Below, piece by piece: positions 1 to 8,302 of a DNA stretch of 64,000 nucleotides. The notes under the pieces were generated by a model. It did no database searches. It saw only the letters and a list, made by a program, of their open reading frames with translations, and was not told the DNA's origin. Source of the stretch: Neorhizobium sp. NCHU2750. GTDB lineage: Bacteria; Pseudomonadota; Alphaproteobacteria; Rhizobiales; Rhizobiaceae. The translations under genes were made by a program, and so were the position numbers. The stretch is from contig NZ_CP030832.1 in assembly GCF_003597675.1 (NCBI RefSeq), positions 136,148 through 200,147 on the forward strand, in the 5' to 3' direction. The number at the start of each line of letters is the position of its first letter. The stretch's first letter is position 1.

Positions 1-62
1 AAGCCTGGATCGCTCAAGAAAGCTTAGTTGGTCAAGGGAATGCCTCGGGGCAGACCATGGTT

Positions 63-290
63 TTAGACCTCCGGAAGTTCCTTCAAAATAAGCAGCCGTC
101 CACCCGGAACGACAGTTGCGATCTTGTCCTGCTCAAGAGCATTGAGGACGGCAGTCACCTCGTCGTTAGAGAAGCCGGCAGCTTCCAAGGGTGAATGGAT
201 GTCGAGAAGGTTGATCGACATGTCCGGAGATGCCTTCAGGACGCGAAGTCGCGCAACAAGTGCGTTTTCGGTATCTGCAAATCTATCCAT
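63..290 (-). CDS. hypothetical protein, 75 aa
   Basis: A small acidic protein with no recognised family. It has helix-forming segments in the first 30 residues (RLRVLKASPDMSINLLDI). A second part (LEAAGFSNDEVTAVLNALEQ) resembles a short winged-helix-like or UBA-like helical unit, ending in a beta-like LLILKELPEV. Composition and codon use look like real coding sequence. It is followed upstream by about 120 bp without a gene. Function is unknown and no motif allows an assignment. Confidence 0.55.
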   Translation of the reverse strand: MDRFADTENALVARLRVLKASPDMSINLLDIHSPLEAAGFSNDEVTAVLNALEQDKIATVVPGGRLLILKELPEV

Positions 291-409
291 TTATCTTCCA
301 ATGTCTCGCAGTTCATCTCGCATACGTGTCTTCATGGCATGTCAGGACGCGACGTACCAATAGAGGGGGTGCATTGCCCTGACACTGCCGGATAGTCGGT
401 TCACGAGGG

Positions 410-906
410 CTATGATCTCCCGCGCGATAATAGCACCTGCGCCAGTGACACCGGGCGCCGCCCCTGCGCATCGACGCCAACGTCGAATTGCCTGGGGATC
501 GGCTTCAGTCTCCCGTGGGAGTGGCCGTGGAGATTTATCGATCCTTTCCCCATCTGGTTCCAGGTCCGGAAGGCGTAGTGACATAGGATGAGGTGGTGTC
601 CGGCCTCACGGAGTTCTGCGTAATGCTGGACGCTTGCCCAGCCATTTGAGCCGGTCGTCTCCTCCGGATCGTTATTGCCAATGATCAGGTGTTTACGCCC
701 ATTCAGTTTGGCGAGGAGGTCAGCGCTGGGTCCGGCCTTGACCGACATGAATCTCCAAGATGCCAGACGTCGTCATCCCCTCCTACGATATTGTTCCAGC
801 TGGAGATGAGCGCTGAGTCGTGCTCGGCCATGTCGGAGAATGGACGTCGGTCGATGCGCAGGACGCGCGGATCGCCGAAATGCGTGTCGCCCGTGAAGTA
901 TATCAT
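410..906 (-). pseudogene. metallophosphoesterase, frameshifted
   Basis: The N-terminal part (MIYFTGDTHFGDPRVLRIDRR) carries the GDTHFG metal-binding motif of calcineurin-like phosphoesterases and continues to DVWHLGD, the second metal motif. The frame is then lost near position 750, and the rest (MSVKAGPSADLLAKLNGRKH, then IIGNND and LHGHSHG) continues in another frame. GNND and GHSHG are the remaining metal-ligand motifs, so the protein was complete. The join reads GGAGATTCATG where GGAGATTTCATG would restore the frame, meaning one T is missing. Either this is a decayed gene or there is a one-base sequence error. It would have been a small (about 165 aa) cytoplasmic phosphoesterase of unknown substrate. 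Confidence 0.8.
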
Positions 907-912
907 AAAGGT

Positions 913-1314
913 CTACCCAAAGGCTCGAGGCGCTGCGTAACCGCAGGCGCTTGCCGCAGCCGTCAAGACCGTACCCCATAGAAGATCGACAAGGGTTAGA
1001 GCGATCGGCCACCCTTTGAGCGTCGACAGGTTCGTCATGTCATAGGTGCCGTAGGCGGCCAGACCTAAAAGTGCGCCATAGCCGACTGCCATCCAGATCG
1101 AGCCGGATTCCAAGGCAGGTCTGACAGCGAGCACGACAATCGCCGCGGCAAAGAAGAGATAAAAGACGGCGGCGACTGCAAAATTCGGAGATGGAAGCAT
1201 CATGTCGCCGAGCTGATTTCGGTAGAAATTTTTGGCGACAAGCCCGAGCCAGATGGCATCGACCAGCAAGAATGAGATGAGCGTGCCGGCGTAGGCGATA
1301 CCGAAAATCTTCAT
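913..1314 (-). CDS. DUF2177 family membrane protein
   Basis: A 133-aa protein with four predicted hydrophobic segments. It matches the DUF2177 pattern: DAIWLGLVAKNFYRNQLG near residues 19-36, then FYLFFAAAIVVLAVRPAL, then GALLGLAAYGTYDMTNLSTL and VDLLWGTVLT. The ATG at 1314 places MKIFGIAYAG at the start of the first membrane helix. A longer reading through the upstream DNA would run into the neighbouring insertion sequence and is rejected. The IS3-family element starts about 73 bp upstream, so its native promoter may be disrupted. The biochemical role of this family is not known. Confidence 0.85.
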   Translation of the reverse strand: MKIFGIAYAGTLISFLLVDAIWLGLVAKNFYRNQLGDMMLPSPNFAVAAVFYLFFAAAIVVLAVRPALESGSIWMAVGYGALLGLAAYGTYDMTNLSTLKGWPIALTLVDLLWGTVLTAAASACGYAAPRAFG

Positions 1315-1387
1315 GGAGCGGCGTCCTTTGCTGGATCTCTGTAGGGCAGGAACATCGCAGTGTTCGAACTTGTTCCGATCGAGGGCA

Positions 1388-1414
1388 TGAACCGCCCCGG
1401 CTTTTCCGGAGACC
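1388..1414. repeat. terminal inverted repeat of the IS3-family element, left
   Basis: Begins TGAACCGCCCCGG and ends GGAGACC. It matches the reverse complement of the other end at 26 of 27 positions. Confidence 0.95.
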
Positions 1415-1426
1415 GTTTGGCTTAAG

Positions 1427-2332
1427 TTATGCGGCCATGGCTGGTGCGTCCAGCATGGCGTAGTATCGCTCTTCGGCCTCGGCTGGCGGTATGTTGCCGA
1501 TGGGCTCCAGAAGGCGGCGGTTGTTGAACCAATCGACCCATTCGAGCGTGGCGAACTCCACGGCTTCGAAGTTGCGCCATGGTCCTCGCCGATGGATGAC
1601 CTCGGCCTTGTAAAGACCGTTGATCGTTTCGGCGAGAGCATTGTCGTAACTATCACCAACGCTTCCGACCGACGGCTCGATGCCTGCCTCCGCCAGCCGT
1701 TCGGAATAACGAATGGACACATATTGCGAGCCGCGGTCGGAATGATGAACCAGCCCGCCACGTTTGACGGGCCGCCGATCATGAAGCGCCTGGTCGAGGG
1801 CATCGAGCACAAAGCCCGCATGGGCCGTTCGGCTTGCCCGCCAACCGACGATACGGCGGGCGAAGGCATCAATGACGAACGCCACGTAAACGAAGCCCTG
1901 CCAGGTCGCGACATAGGTGAAATCGGATAACCACAGCATGTTCGGCGCGGGAGCGAAGAACTGTCGGTTCACCCGGTCTAGCGGACACGGGGCAGACTTG
2001 TCCGACATGGTTGTTTTGACTGGCTTGCCGCGAATGACGCCTTGAAGCCCCATCATTCTCATAAGCCGAGCGACGGTGCAGCGGGCAATATCGTAACCCT
2101 CTCGCTGCAACTGCCGCCAGACTTTGCGCACGCCATAGACCTGGAAGTTCTCGTTGAACACCCGGCGTATCTCGACTTTCATGGCAATATCATTCCGTTC
2201 GCGGGCTGACAGGCGGTCCACGTCCGTGCGTTTGGCAACGACCTCATAGTAGGTGGACGGGGCAATCGGCAGCAGCCTGCAAATCGGCTCGACCCCGAGC
2301 ACCGAGCGGTGTGCATCGATGAAGGAAATCAT
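1427..2332 (-). CDS. IS3-family transposase OrfB (DDE integrase)
   Basis: A 301-aa catalytic protein. The HTH_21 segment ([20 protein letters not shown]) is followed by an rve integrase core. The expected acidic triad is visible: [20 protein letters not shown] (first D), [12 protein letters not shown] (second D) and [20 protein letters not shown] (E). The C-terminal [20 protein letters not shown] is typical of IS3 members. It overlaps OrfA by 4 bp (ATGA) in a different frame, so the active OrfAB fusion would be made by programmed frameshifting. The element looks intact. Confidence 0.95.
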   Translation of the reverse strand: MISFIDAHRSVLGVEPICRLLPIAPSTYYEVVAKRTDVDRLSARERNDIAMKVEIRRVFNENFQVYGVRKVWRQLQREGYDIARCTVARLMRMMGLQGVIRGKPVKTTMSDKSAPCPLDRVNRQFFAPAPNMLWLSDFTYVATWQGFVYVAFVIDAFARRIVGWRASRTAHAGFVLDALDQALHDRRPVKRGGLVHHSDRGSQYVSIRYSERLAEAGIEPSVGSVGDSYDNALAETINGLYKAEVIHRRGPWRNFEAVEFATLEWVDWFNNRRLLEPIGNIPPAEAEERYYAMLDAPAMAA

Positions 2333-2658
2333 CGCTTCAGTGGGCGGTCGAGCTCCGCCTGGGCAAAATACGCCGAGGCTTTGCGTAAAATCTCATTCGC
2401 CTGACGAAGCTCCCGGTTCTCCCGCTCCAAAGCCTTCATCTTCTCCGCCACGTCACTCGGCAAACCTGCACGCTTGCCGCTGTCGACCTCGGCCTTCTTC
2501 ACCCATTCATTGAGCGTATGCGCCGAGCAGCCGATCTTGGCCGCTATGGAAGATACAGCCGCCCACCGGGAAGGATGTTCGGCTTCATGATCGGCCACCA
2601 TTCGAACGGCCCGGGCGCGGACTTCAGGAGAAAATTTGTTCGTCGTCTTGCTTGTCAT
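2329..2658 (-). CDS. IS3-family transposase OrfA (HTH_Tnp_1)
   Basis: A 109-aa DNA-binding subunit. It has a helix-turn-helix ([20 protein letters not shown], about residues 34-53) and a C-terminal leucine-zipper-like region ([20 protein letters not shown]). It recognises the element's terminal repeats and is joined to OrfB by frameshifting. The ATG at 2658 lies just inside the right terminal repeat. Confidence 0.93.
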   Translation of the reverse strand: MTSKTTNKFSPEVRARAVRMVADHEAEHPSRWAAVSSIAAKIGCSAHTLNEWVKKAEVDSGKRAGLPSDVAEKMKALERENRELRQANEILRKASAYFAQAELDRPLKR

Positions 2659-2681
2659 AGACCCTACTTCTCACGAGTTGG

Positions 2682-2708
2682 GGTCTCCGGCAAAGCCGGG
2701 GCGGTTCA
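2682..2708. repeat. terminal inverted repeat of the IS3-family element, right
   Basis: Begins GGTCTCCGGC and ends CGGTTCA, one mismatch to the left end. The next base is the A of an ATG that opens the truncated transporter frame. Confidence 0.95.
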
Positions 2709-3440
2709 ATGTTCAACAGAGCGAATGTCTTGAAGGGTATGGTAGCGGGGTTCAGCCTGTATGCCGTTGTGTGGTTGAGTGCCGTGGCGCTGTCGATGAC
2801 GACTGCGACGGAAACTGCATTCTTTCCCGCATTGAATGGCTTATTCGCAGCGTTGATAGCCTGGGCATTTCTGCGAAGATCAGTCAGTCGGGTGACATGG
2901 GTAGGCGCGATTGTAGCGTCCGGGGGTGTCTTTTTTGTCATGTGGGGCGTCGAAGGGCGGCTATGGGGCAATTCGGTCGCACTTGCCAGTGCAGTGGCTT
3001 ACACTGTCTACATCTACGTTGCCGCGTGGGCTACCAAGGATGAGACGTGTGATCTCTGGCTGATTTTTGGTGTTGAGCTTCTTACAATGATTGCCTTGGG
3101 AACGATCTTTTCCGCACAAGACCTTCCCAGCCTGTCGAGGCAAAGTGAAACCATATATTGGACTGCACTCTACGTCGGCATCGTAACTACAGTCGTGCCA
3201 ACCGCTATTTCTATCTTTTTCCAAAGATATGTCAGTCCCGTGACGACCGGTTTTTTGTATTCAATCGAACCAGTGTGGAGCGCCGTTTTCGCCGGCGTAT
3301 GGCTGGGGGAAAGTCTGCATTTAAGCAGCTATGTTGGGGGAGCCTGTATTGTTGCAGGAGCGGCGATATATACGATAGACCAAGCCCGAAGACATGGATC
3401 ACGTTCTGACCCACATCCCGCAATTTCGCGAAAATCCTGA
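2709..3440 (+). pseudogene. EamA/DMT-superfamily transporter, 5' truncated by IS
   Basis: The open frame (243 aa) contains about eight hydrophobic helices and the internal duplication of EamA transporters: TETAFFPALNGLFAALIAWA in the first half, TTGFLYSIEPVWSAVFAG and WLGESLHLSSYVGGACIVAG in the second. A full EamA protein has ten helices and about 290-300 residues. Here roughly the first 50-60 residues (helices 1-2) are missing, and the frame starts exactly at the insertion sequence end. The apparent ATG at 2709 is therefore fortuitous. Substrate was probably a small metabolite or amino acid. It is probably non-functional unless expressed from the element. Confidence 0.85.
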
Positions 3441-3514
3441 TTTTGCGATGCTGCAAAAGCCAGGTGCTCAAATAGAGCAAAAGTCGGGAGTTTCGGCATT
3501 TCGGGGATACAACG

Positions 3515-3880
3515 CTAAGGGCGCTCGGCTCTGGGTGACCGAATGCTGATTGCCAACTGCGCTAGACCCGCGATAACCGCAACAGCCAGCATGACTGATC
3601 CGAGGGCAGTCGCCGTGCTCCCATCGTAGAGGTAGCTGACCAGCGCGCTGGCGATTGCAGCCACGACCATCTGCAGGAAACGAAATGCAGCCGACGTCAC
3701 GCCGGTCAATCTGCCATAGACTGAAGCGCTTCGTGAATGGTGCTTGGCGCCATCAGACCACCTCCGAAAATCGACAGGGCTGCGCAGGCAGGAAACGAGA
3801 ACTGATTGAGAAGGCCGGCCAGTGACAGAAGAAGAATTCCCAAACCACCTGGAGTGCTCCCCGTTTAACCGGACAGGTCG
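3515..3880 (-). pseudogene. Bcr/CflA-type MFS transporter, C-terminal remnant
   Basis: Only the last third of a drug-exporter-like MFS protein remains. The upstream part reads GILLLSLAGLLNQF, then FPACAALSIFGGGLMAPSTI and HEALQ. The frame then shifts by one base near 3715-3725, and the end reads YGRLTGVTSAAFRFLQMVV, then AAIASALVSYLYDGSTATAL. The N-terminal two thirds are gone at the edge of the IS630-family element. It is a decayed fragment with no expected function. Confidence 0.75.
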
Positions 3881-3965
3881 GCTAAAGCGTGTCGCGCCAA
3901 ACCAGATTCGAGATTCCGGTTTGGACTGATTTGTGATTCACTTGGCCCATGGAGGGGGAAGCGCC

Positions 3966-4358
3966 ATGGGCAAGCCGCATCCGATCGAGTTGCGTGAGCG
4001 TGTCGTTGCGTTTGTAAAAGAGGGTAATACCAAACGGGAGGCCGCGCGGCATTTCCGCGTTTCCCCTCGTTTTGTCAACAATATGATGATCCTGCACCGT
4101 TCGTCTGATTCGCTTGCCGCCGCCAGGCAGGGCCATCCGCTTGGCAGCAAACTTTCGGCCCACGAAAACTGGATCAGCGAGCGTGTGGCTCTCCAAGGCG
4201 AAGTGACCCTGGACGAGCTGTGTGTCTTACTTGCCGAGTGCGGCTTTGACGTTCACCGCGCCACGGTCGGGCGGTTTTTGCACCGGCTCGGGCTGAGCAA
4301 TAAAAAAAAGCCTCAAGGCAAGCGAGCAGCGCAGACCGGAGATCGCCAAGGCGCGTGA
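3966..4358 (+). CDS. IS630-family transposase, N-terminal frame
   Basis: 130 aa with a paired helix-turn-helix DNA-binding region. The first HTH is about residues 6-45 (ELRERVVAFVKEGNTKREAA, RHFRVSPRFVNN). The second is a winged part (EVTLDELCVLLAECGFDVHR, ATVGRFLHRLGLSNKKK). The ATG at 3966 is preferred over an upstream in-frame ATG because the protein then starts at MGKPHPIELRERV. An A8 run at 4302-4309 precedes the frame's end and is the likely slippage site to the catalytic frame. Confidence 0.9.
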   Translation: MGKPHPIELRERVVAFVKEGNTKREAARHFRVSPRFVNNMMILHRSSDSLAAARQGHPLGSKLSAHENWISERVALQGEVTLDELCVLLAECGFDVHRATVGRFLHRLGLSNKKKPQGKRAAQTGDRQGA

Positions 4359-4398
4359 TCTTTGGATCAACCGCCGAAAGCGGTTCTTCAACAAGGCA

Positions 4399-4917
4399 TT
4401 GTCACGTCTCATCTTTATCGATGAGACTTCCACGAACACACGCCTGACAAAACGCACCGGATGGTCCCGAAAGGGCAGCCGCTTTGCCGCCTATGCTCCC
4501 TTCGGCCATTGGAAAACCCAGACCTTCATTGCCGGCCTGCGATGCCATGGCCTGATCGCGCCATGGATCGTCGATGCGCCGATGAACAGCCGCATCTTCG
4601 AAACATGGATCGAAACGCAGCTCGCCCCAACACTGTCGTCAGGTGACGTTGTCATCCTCGACAATGTTGGCTTCCACAAAAGCGAGCACGCCGAGCAACT
4701 GGTCAAGGTGGAGGGCGCGTGGCTTCTCTTCCTGCCGCCCTATTCGCCAGACCTGAACCCCATCGAAATGGCGTTCTCAAAACTCAAGGCACTCCTACGA
4801 AAGCGAGCTGCACGAAGCTTCGATGCAATCGCGAATGCTCTCGGCGACATCATCAGCCTCTTCTCCGTCACCGAATGCCTAAACTTCTTCAAAGCAGCAG
4901 GATATGAGGCTGAATAA
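4399..4917 (+). CDS. IS630-family transposase, catalytic DDE frame
   Basis: 172 aa with the DDE_3 core: LIFIDETSTNTRLTKRTGWS (first D), GDVVILDNVGFHKSEHAE (second D) and LFLPPYSPDLNPIEMAFSKL (E). The frame is open upstream of this ATG to about 4311, encoding KASEQRRPEIAKARDLW. This is normal catalytic-domain sequence, so the real product is a fusion to the upstream frame by slippage on the A8 run. The internal ATG is only the first start codon in this frame. Confidence 0.9.
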   Translation: MSRLIFIDETSTNTRLTKRTGWSRKGSRFAAYAPFGHWKTQTFIAGLRCHGLIAPWIVDAPMNSRIFETWIETQLAPTLSSGDVVILDNVGFHKSEHAEQLVKVEGAWLLFLPPYSPDLNPIEMAFSKLKALLRKRAARSFDAIANALGDIISLFSVTECLNFFKAAGYEAE

Positions 4918-4988
4918 ATGAGACACGCTTTAACCGCAAGTGCTACCGACTTGCGCACGGTATCGCGAGGATACTCGACCTCGGCCGG

Positions 4989-5618
4989 CTACCGCAGGAA
5001 ACCATCCCCGTCGAACTCTTTCCAGCCAAGAAGCTTTTCGGTGCCCTCGTCGATGGTGCGATCATCCTTCTTGCCACCCTTCGTGTTCTTCGTGAGCGAG
5101 CGCTGCAGCTTCCTCTGATACGCGGCCTTCTGCCGCTTCTCCACCTTCGCCTCGGCATCGTCAACCCTCCACTCATCGACGGCACCGCGGTCGAGCAGGT
5201 CTTCCACCACCTTGGGATCGAAGACGTGGAAGGTGATCTGTCGCGCTCGTCCATTCAGCCTTACCGTCCTCGTCCCCGCGCTTGGAAGACGGCCATCTGC
5301 GAGCCAGCGATGGCGCTCACTCGTTTTGATGGCGAGGATGTCCTGGATCTCGCGTGGGATCACCGGCAAGGTCTCAGCTTCCATCATCACTCCAGAAACG
5401 ATGCCTGCCGCGGCATTGAACGCGGTTTTCTCGCTGGCCGTCATCTCAAGGGTAAGCTCGTTGCCGTCAAGGCTGATCGACTTCTTGGAAAACGTTGGAA
5501 GCCGCGCCTGAATCTCCTGCAGGATGCCCTTCGCGCGAACGGAAGACCCCAGGGTCATCGCCGTCGACAAGGTCCACGTCCTGATCAGTTCGATGTCGCT
5601 CTTCTCGGTTTTCGGCAT
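4989..5618 (-). CDS. conserved hypothetical protein, possible DNA-binding
   Basis: A 209-aa protein without a confident family. The middle region (IQDILAIKTSERHRWLADGR, LPSAGTRTVRLNG) looks like a winged-helix recognition segment. It is followed by a predicted beta-strand pair and FDPKVVEDLLDRGAVDEWRV. The C-terminal 70 residues are highly charged (RQKAAYQRKLQRSLTKNTKG). The start at 5618 (MPKTEKSDIELIRTW) was chosen because the sequence upstream is low-complexity and unlike the body, although no good ribosome site was seen. It lies divergent from the periplasmic protein gene at 5767. Confidence 0.6.
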   Translation of the reverse strand: MPKTEKSDIELIRTWTLSTAMTLGSSVRAKGILQEIQARLPTFSKKSISLDGNELTLEMTASEKTAFNAAAGIVSGVMMEAETLPVIPREIQDILAIKTSERHRWLADGRLPSAGTRTVRLNGRARQITFHVFDPKVVEDLLDRGAVDEWRVDDAEAKVEKRQKAAYQRKLQRSLTKNTKGGKKDDRTIDEGTEKLLGWKEFDGDGFLR

Positions 5619-5766
5619 GCCATTTACATGGTGCGTGATGCCGATTGGTTCAACGGGAAAATCAGCCGGCCGTAATCGCCGGCTGGCGGTCGACCTTGGA
5701 ACCAAACCTGTCCGAACGTGTTTCCCCCTCGCATTCCAAAGAGGATGCTGGAATTGGAGGAACACC

Positions 5767-6084
5767 ATGAAAAAACTAGCTTTTGTCACCGCAGCCGCTC
5801 TCCTTTCGGCATCCGCCGCATTCGCGCAGAGCGAGACCCCGAAGACGTCCCAGACCACGCCGGCTGTCTCTACCTCCGGTGAACAGAATCCCGGCGCGCC
5901 GGTCGCTGGCAAGAACAGCTTCACCGAAGCTCAGGCCAAGTCGCGCATCGAAGACGCCGGATACACGGACGTGTCGGGCCTGAAACTTGACGACCAGGGC
6001 GTCTGGCGCGCGACCGGGACCAAGGATGGCAAGGCCGGAAACGTCTCTCTGGATTTCCAGGGCAACGTGACGATGGCCAAGTAA
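5767..6084 (+). CDS. exported PepSY-like small protein
   Basis: 105 aa with a clear Sec signal peptide (MKKLAFVTAAALLSASAAFA, then QSE). The mature domain contains FTEAQAKSRIEDAGYTDVSG and LDDQGVWRATGTKDGKAG, the pattern of small periplasmic PepSY-like proteins common in rhizobia. A strong ribosome site (TTGGAGG) sits 6 bp before the ATG. It is followed 31 bp later by the glycine-rich stress protein gene on the same strand, so the two are probably co-transcribed. Exact role unknown; many relatives are annotated as stress-related. Confidence 0.8.
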   Translation: MKKLAFVTAAALLSASAAFAQSETPKTSQTTPAVSTSGEQNPGAPVAGKNSFTEAQAKSRIEDAGYTDVSGLKLDDQGVWRATGTKDGKAGNVSLDFQGNVTMAK

Positions 6085-6115
6085 TCCAAATCAACGAAAA
6101 GAAGAGGAAACAACC

Positions 6116-6727
6116 ATGCAGACCGTGACAGGACTTTACGACTCCTACGAAGACGCCCGCTCGACCGTCAAGGCATTGGAAGATGCCGGCGTCCCATCCG
6201 ATGATATAAGCATCGTCTACTACAAGGATGGCAAGGAAGAGGTCGAAGGCCAGGGCAACAACGCAGCCGAAGGTGCTGGCACGGGTGCCGGCATCGGTGC
6301 CGTAGCCGGCGGCGCGGGCGGTCTTCTGACTGGTCTCGGCATGATGGCGATCCCAGGCGTCGGCCCGGTCGTCGCGGCCGGATGGCTTGCCGCGACCGCG
6401 GCAGGTGCAGTCGCGGGTGCCGTCGTCGGTGGCGCAGCAGGGGGCATCGTCGGTGCGATGATCGAGTCCGGCGTGCCGGAGAGGGACGCCCATGTCTACG
6501 CCGAGGGCATCCGCCGCGGCGGTGCTGTCGTTGCCGCGAAGGTCGAGAGCGACAAAGTTGCGACCGCGGAAACCATTCTCAACCGCTCGCGCCGGGTCGA
6601 TCTGAACACCCGTCGTGATGCCTATGTTGCCGAAGGATGGACACGCTTTGACGACGCGGCCGATCCGTACACCGCCGATCAGATCGCTGCCGACCGTGGC
6701 CGTTATCGGACCGATCCGCGCATCTGA
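6116..6727 (+). CDS. general stress protein 17M-like / glycine-zipper protein
   Basis: A 203-aa protein. Residues 1-45 (MQTVTGLYDSYEDARSTVKA, then LEDAGVPSDDISIVYYKDG) form the YflT/17M-like ferredoxin-type domain. A long glycine/alanine-rich helical hairpin follows (GTGAGIGAVAGGAGGLLTG and TAAGAVAGAVVGGAAGGIVG, about 57-125). After it comes a second copy of the small domain (VPERDAHVYAEGIRRGGAVV). A C-terminal tail ends RYRTDPRI. The hairpin may insert into or lie on the membrane. An AGAGGAAACAACC ribosome site precedes the ATG, and a strong terminator follows. Confidence 0.85.
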   Translation: MQTVTGLYDSYEDARSTVKALEDAGVPSDDISIVYYKDGKEEVEGQGNNAAEGAGTGAGIGAVAGGAGGLLTGLGMMAIPGVGPVVAAGWLAATAAGAVAGAVVGGAAGGIVGAMIESGVPERDAHVYAEGIRRGGAVVAAKVESDKVATAETILNRSRRVDLNTRRDAYVAEGWTRFDDAADPYTADQIAADRGRYRTDPRI

Positions 6728-6755
6728 TGCCCTTGAATCAAGAATGAACTGAACG

Positions 6756-6790
6756 GCGCCGCTCCGCTCTGGAGCGGCGCTTTCATTTTG
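6756..6790 (+). terminator. Rho-independent terminator
   Basis: Stem GCGCCGCTCC/GGAGCGGCGC (10 bp, perfect) with a 5-nt loop, followed by TTTCATTTT, directly after the stress-protein gene. Confidence 0.85.
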
Positions 6791-6833
6791 GGCCGGGACG
6801 AAATCACGACCGTGCCCGTGCAGTGGAGTGGGC

Positions 6834-7298
6834 CTATGGCTCGCTGAGGCTCATGGGCCTTTCGCCACCTGCAGGAAGACAAAACATCCCTCTGACAAAG
6901 TTCAGGAATGCACCGTAAGGGCGCCCAAGCACCAGCATCATTACGGTCGCTCCCAATATACCGTACAGAAGGCCGATGCCGCTTGCACCGTTCACCGCAA
7001 TGATGGCGGCGTAGATCGGCACCTGGAAGGTCACGAGTGCAATGCTGTCCCAGAGAATGCGCGAAAACCGGCCGTCCGAGGCCCGACGCATCACCCAGTC
7101 TCGCCAGATGCCGTAGGGGCGTGCAACCGGCACCATGAGAACCGCACCCAAGAGCCGGGCATGGAGAACCTGATCCCACTGCATCCCGGCCACGAACCGT
7201 TCGTTCAGCGCGCCTGTTGTCGTGAAGAAGAGCAGCAGCGCGAGAGTGTCGGCAAGAAACTCAAGCCGCCGGTCGGCAACAGGCGATCCGCTGCTCAT
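6834..7298 (-). CDS. alaE: L-alanine exporter AlaE
   Basis: 154 aa, four membrane segments, matching AlaE in length and motifs: EFLADTLALLLFFTTTGALN, GMQWDQVLHARLLGAVLMV, PVARPYGIWRDWVMR, ALVTFQVPIYAAIIAVNGAS and LGRPYGAFLNFVRGMF. E. coli AlaE exports alanine from the cytoplasm. Here the gene is the last of a tightly packed minus-strand group and overlaps the preceding hypothetical gene by 4 bp (ATGA), implying translational coupling. Family call is firm; substrate is inferred from the family. Confidence 0.88.
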   Translation of the reverse strand: MSSGSPVADRRLEFLADTLALLLFFTTTGALNERFVAGMQWDQVLHARLLGAVLMVPVARPYGIWRDWVMRRASDGRFSRILWDSIALVTFQVPIYAAIIAVNGASGIGLLYGILGATVMMLVLGRPYGAFLNFVRGMFCLPAGGERPMSLSEP

Positions 7299-7624
7299 AT
7301 CGCACTCGCACCATTCGGGGTTCGATTTGCGGGCGGCTCGCGGTTCAGAATACGAAGAGTGCGGATCTGGCCGGCCAAGGCAAGCAGCGCCTTGGAAACG
7401 GTCTCGTCGGACATCTCGATGATGTTGCGGGCGATGTCGTCGACGACGCGTTCCAAAGCCTCGTCGAACGGAGCGAGCTTGCCCGTCTCCAATAGGAGAC
7501 CGCGCATTGCCCCGGATACCGTGACCCCGCGTTCGAGAAGACGTTGCCGCTCCTGCGTCGACACCTGCGGCAGTCGGTTTGCCGCGCGGACAAAATCAGC
7601 AACCAGGTCGGTCGTCACCGTCAT
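7295..7624 (-). CDS. conserved hypothetical helical protein, 109 aa
   Basis: Almost entirely helical (RLPQVSTQERQRLLERGVTV, DEALERVVDDIARNIIEMSD). No signal peptide or membrane segment. It overlaps both neighbours by 4 bp (ATGA at each junction), placing it firmly in the YedK-hypothetical-alaE transcription unit. No function can be assigned. Confidence 0.75.
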   Translation of the reverse strand: MTVTTDLVADFVRAANRLPQVSTQERQRLLERGVTVSGAMRGLLLETGKLAPFDEALERVVDDIARNIIEMSDETVSKALLALAGQIRTLRILNREPPANRTPNGASAI

Positions 7625-8298
7625 AGCGGATTGACCTCTGGCGCGGGTTTCCCGGCGAACCTCGATGAGTTCACATCCCTCGACACCCGATGGAATTCGA
7701 GCCGGCCATCTAGGTTCTCGTTCTCCAAGAGTTCCTTTGCTCGAGCGCCAGAGTTCTTTGGATCAAGCCACTCCTTGAAAACCGTTGGATCGAGGATGGC
7801 AGGTTGTCGATCATGCAGCTTCGACATTGGCTCTGCGGTCGGCATGGTAACGATCGTGCAGCTCGTGACATCGAGCTTCGAATTGTGCGCCCATAGCCCT
7901 GCGAAGGCGAACGGTGCCTGTCCGGGTTGGTAGATCAGCCACGGAGCCTTCTTGCCGTCGTCGTCGCTGACCGTCCATTCGTAGAAACCGTCCGCCGGTA
8001 TCAGGCACCTCTTCGACTTAAACGCATCCCGGAAGGCAGGGGAGGTGCCGATTGTCTCGATCCTGGCGTTGAACATCGCGGCCTTCGGCATCTCCTTTGC
8101 CCAATGTGGGACGAGCCACCAGCGTGCGGTCTCCGCCGCCTGCTGGCCGTTGGCGTCGTTGTGAACGATGAGAACTTCCTGTGTCGGCGAAATGTTGTAC
8201 CGGGCCTGTGTATTGCGACCACGCTCCTCGTCCCAGGGCAAATCGAACATGGTTTTGAAGGCCGGCCATTCATGTTGGAGCACGAACCTTCCGCACAT
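7621..8298 (-). CDS. yedK: SOS-response-associated peptidase / HMCES-like abasic-site protein (YedK family)
   Basis: 225 aa. The start at 8298 gives MCGRF, so removal of Met exposes the catalytic Cys2 that forms a thiazolidine crosslink with abasic sites in single-stranded DNA. A longer in-frame start would bury this residue and is rejected. Other family landmarks are NISPTQEVLIV, MFNARIETIG, CLIPADGFYEW (active-site Glu) and MSKLHDRQPAIL (active-site His). It protects ssDNA lesions during replication, and possibly during plasmid transfer (inference). First full gene of a coupled group with the hypothetical protein and alaE. Confidence 0.92.
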   Translation of the reverse strand: MCGRFVLQHEWPAFKTMFDLPWDEERGRNTQARYNISPTQEVLIVHNDANGQQAAETARWWLVPHWAKEMPKAAMFNARIETIGTSPAFRDAFKSKRCLIPADGFYEWTVSDDDGKKAPWLIYQPGQAPFAFAGLWAHNSKLDVTSCTIVTMPTAEPMSKLHDRQPAILDPTVFKEWLDPKNSGARAKELLENENLDGRLEFHRVSRDVNSSRFAGKPAPEVNPL

Positions 8299-8302
8299 GT
8301 GC

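Larger units (their letters stand above)
1388..2708 (-). mobile_element. IS3-family insertion sequence (about 1.32 kb)
   Basis: Two transposase frames (orfA, orfB) are bounded by 27-bp terminal inverted repeats at 1388-1414 and 2682-2708. The repeats differ at a single position and start with TG, as in the IS3 family. No matching 3-5 bp target duplication is visible (GGGCA on the left, ATGTT on the right). The right end abuts the truncated coding region of an EamA transporter. This suggests that insertion was followed by a deletion or recombination event. Confidence 0.93.
3883..4932 (+). mobile_element. IS630-family insertion sequence (about 1.05 kb)
   Basis: Two transposase frames lie between short inverted repeats. 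The left end reads TAAAGCGTGTCGC, and the reverse complement of the right end reads TAAAGCGTGTCTC. A TA dinucleotide sits at each end (3883-3884 and 4931-4932), consistent with the TA target duplication of the IS630/Tc1 group. An A8 run at 4302-4309 lies at the end of the first frame, where slippage would join the two frames. Confidence 0.9.

Noticed and set aside
913..1914. Long 333-codon minus-strand frame covering the DUF2177 gene and part of the insertion sequence
   Set aside because: Only the last 133 residues match a real family, and the upstream part is out of frame with the transposase that occupies the same DNA.
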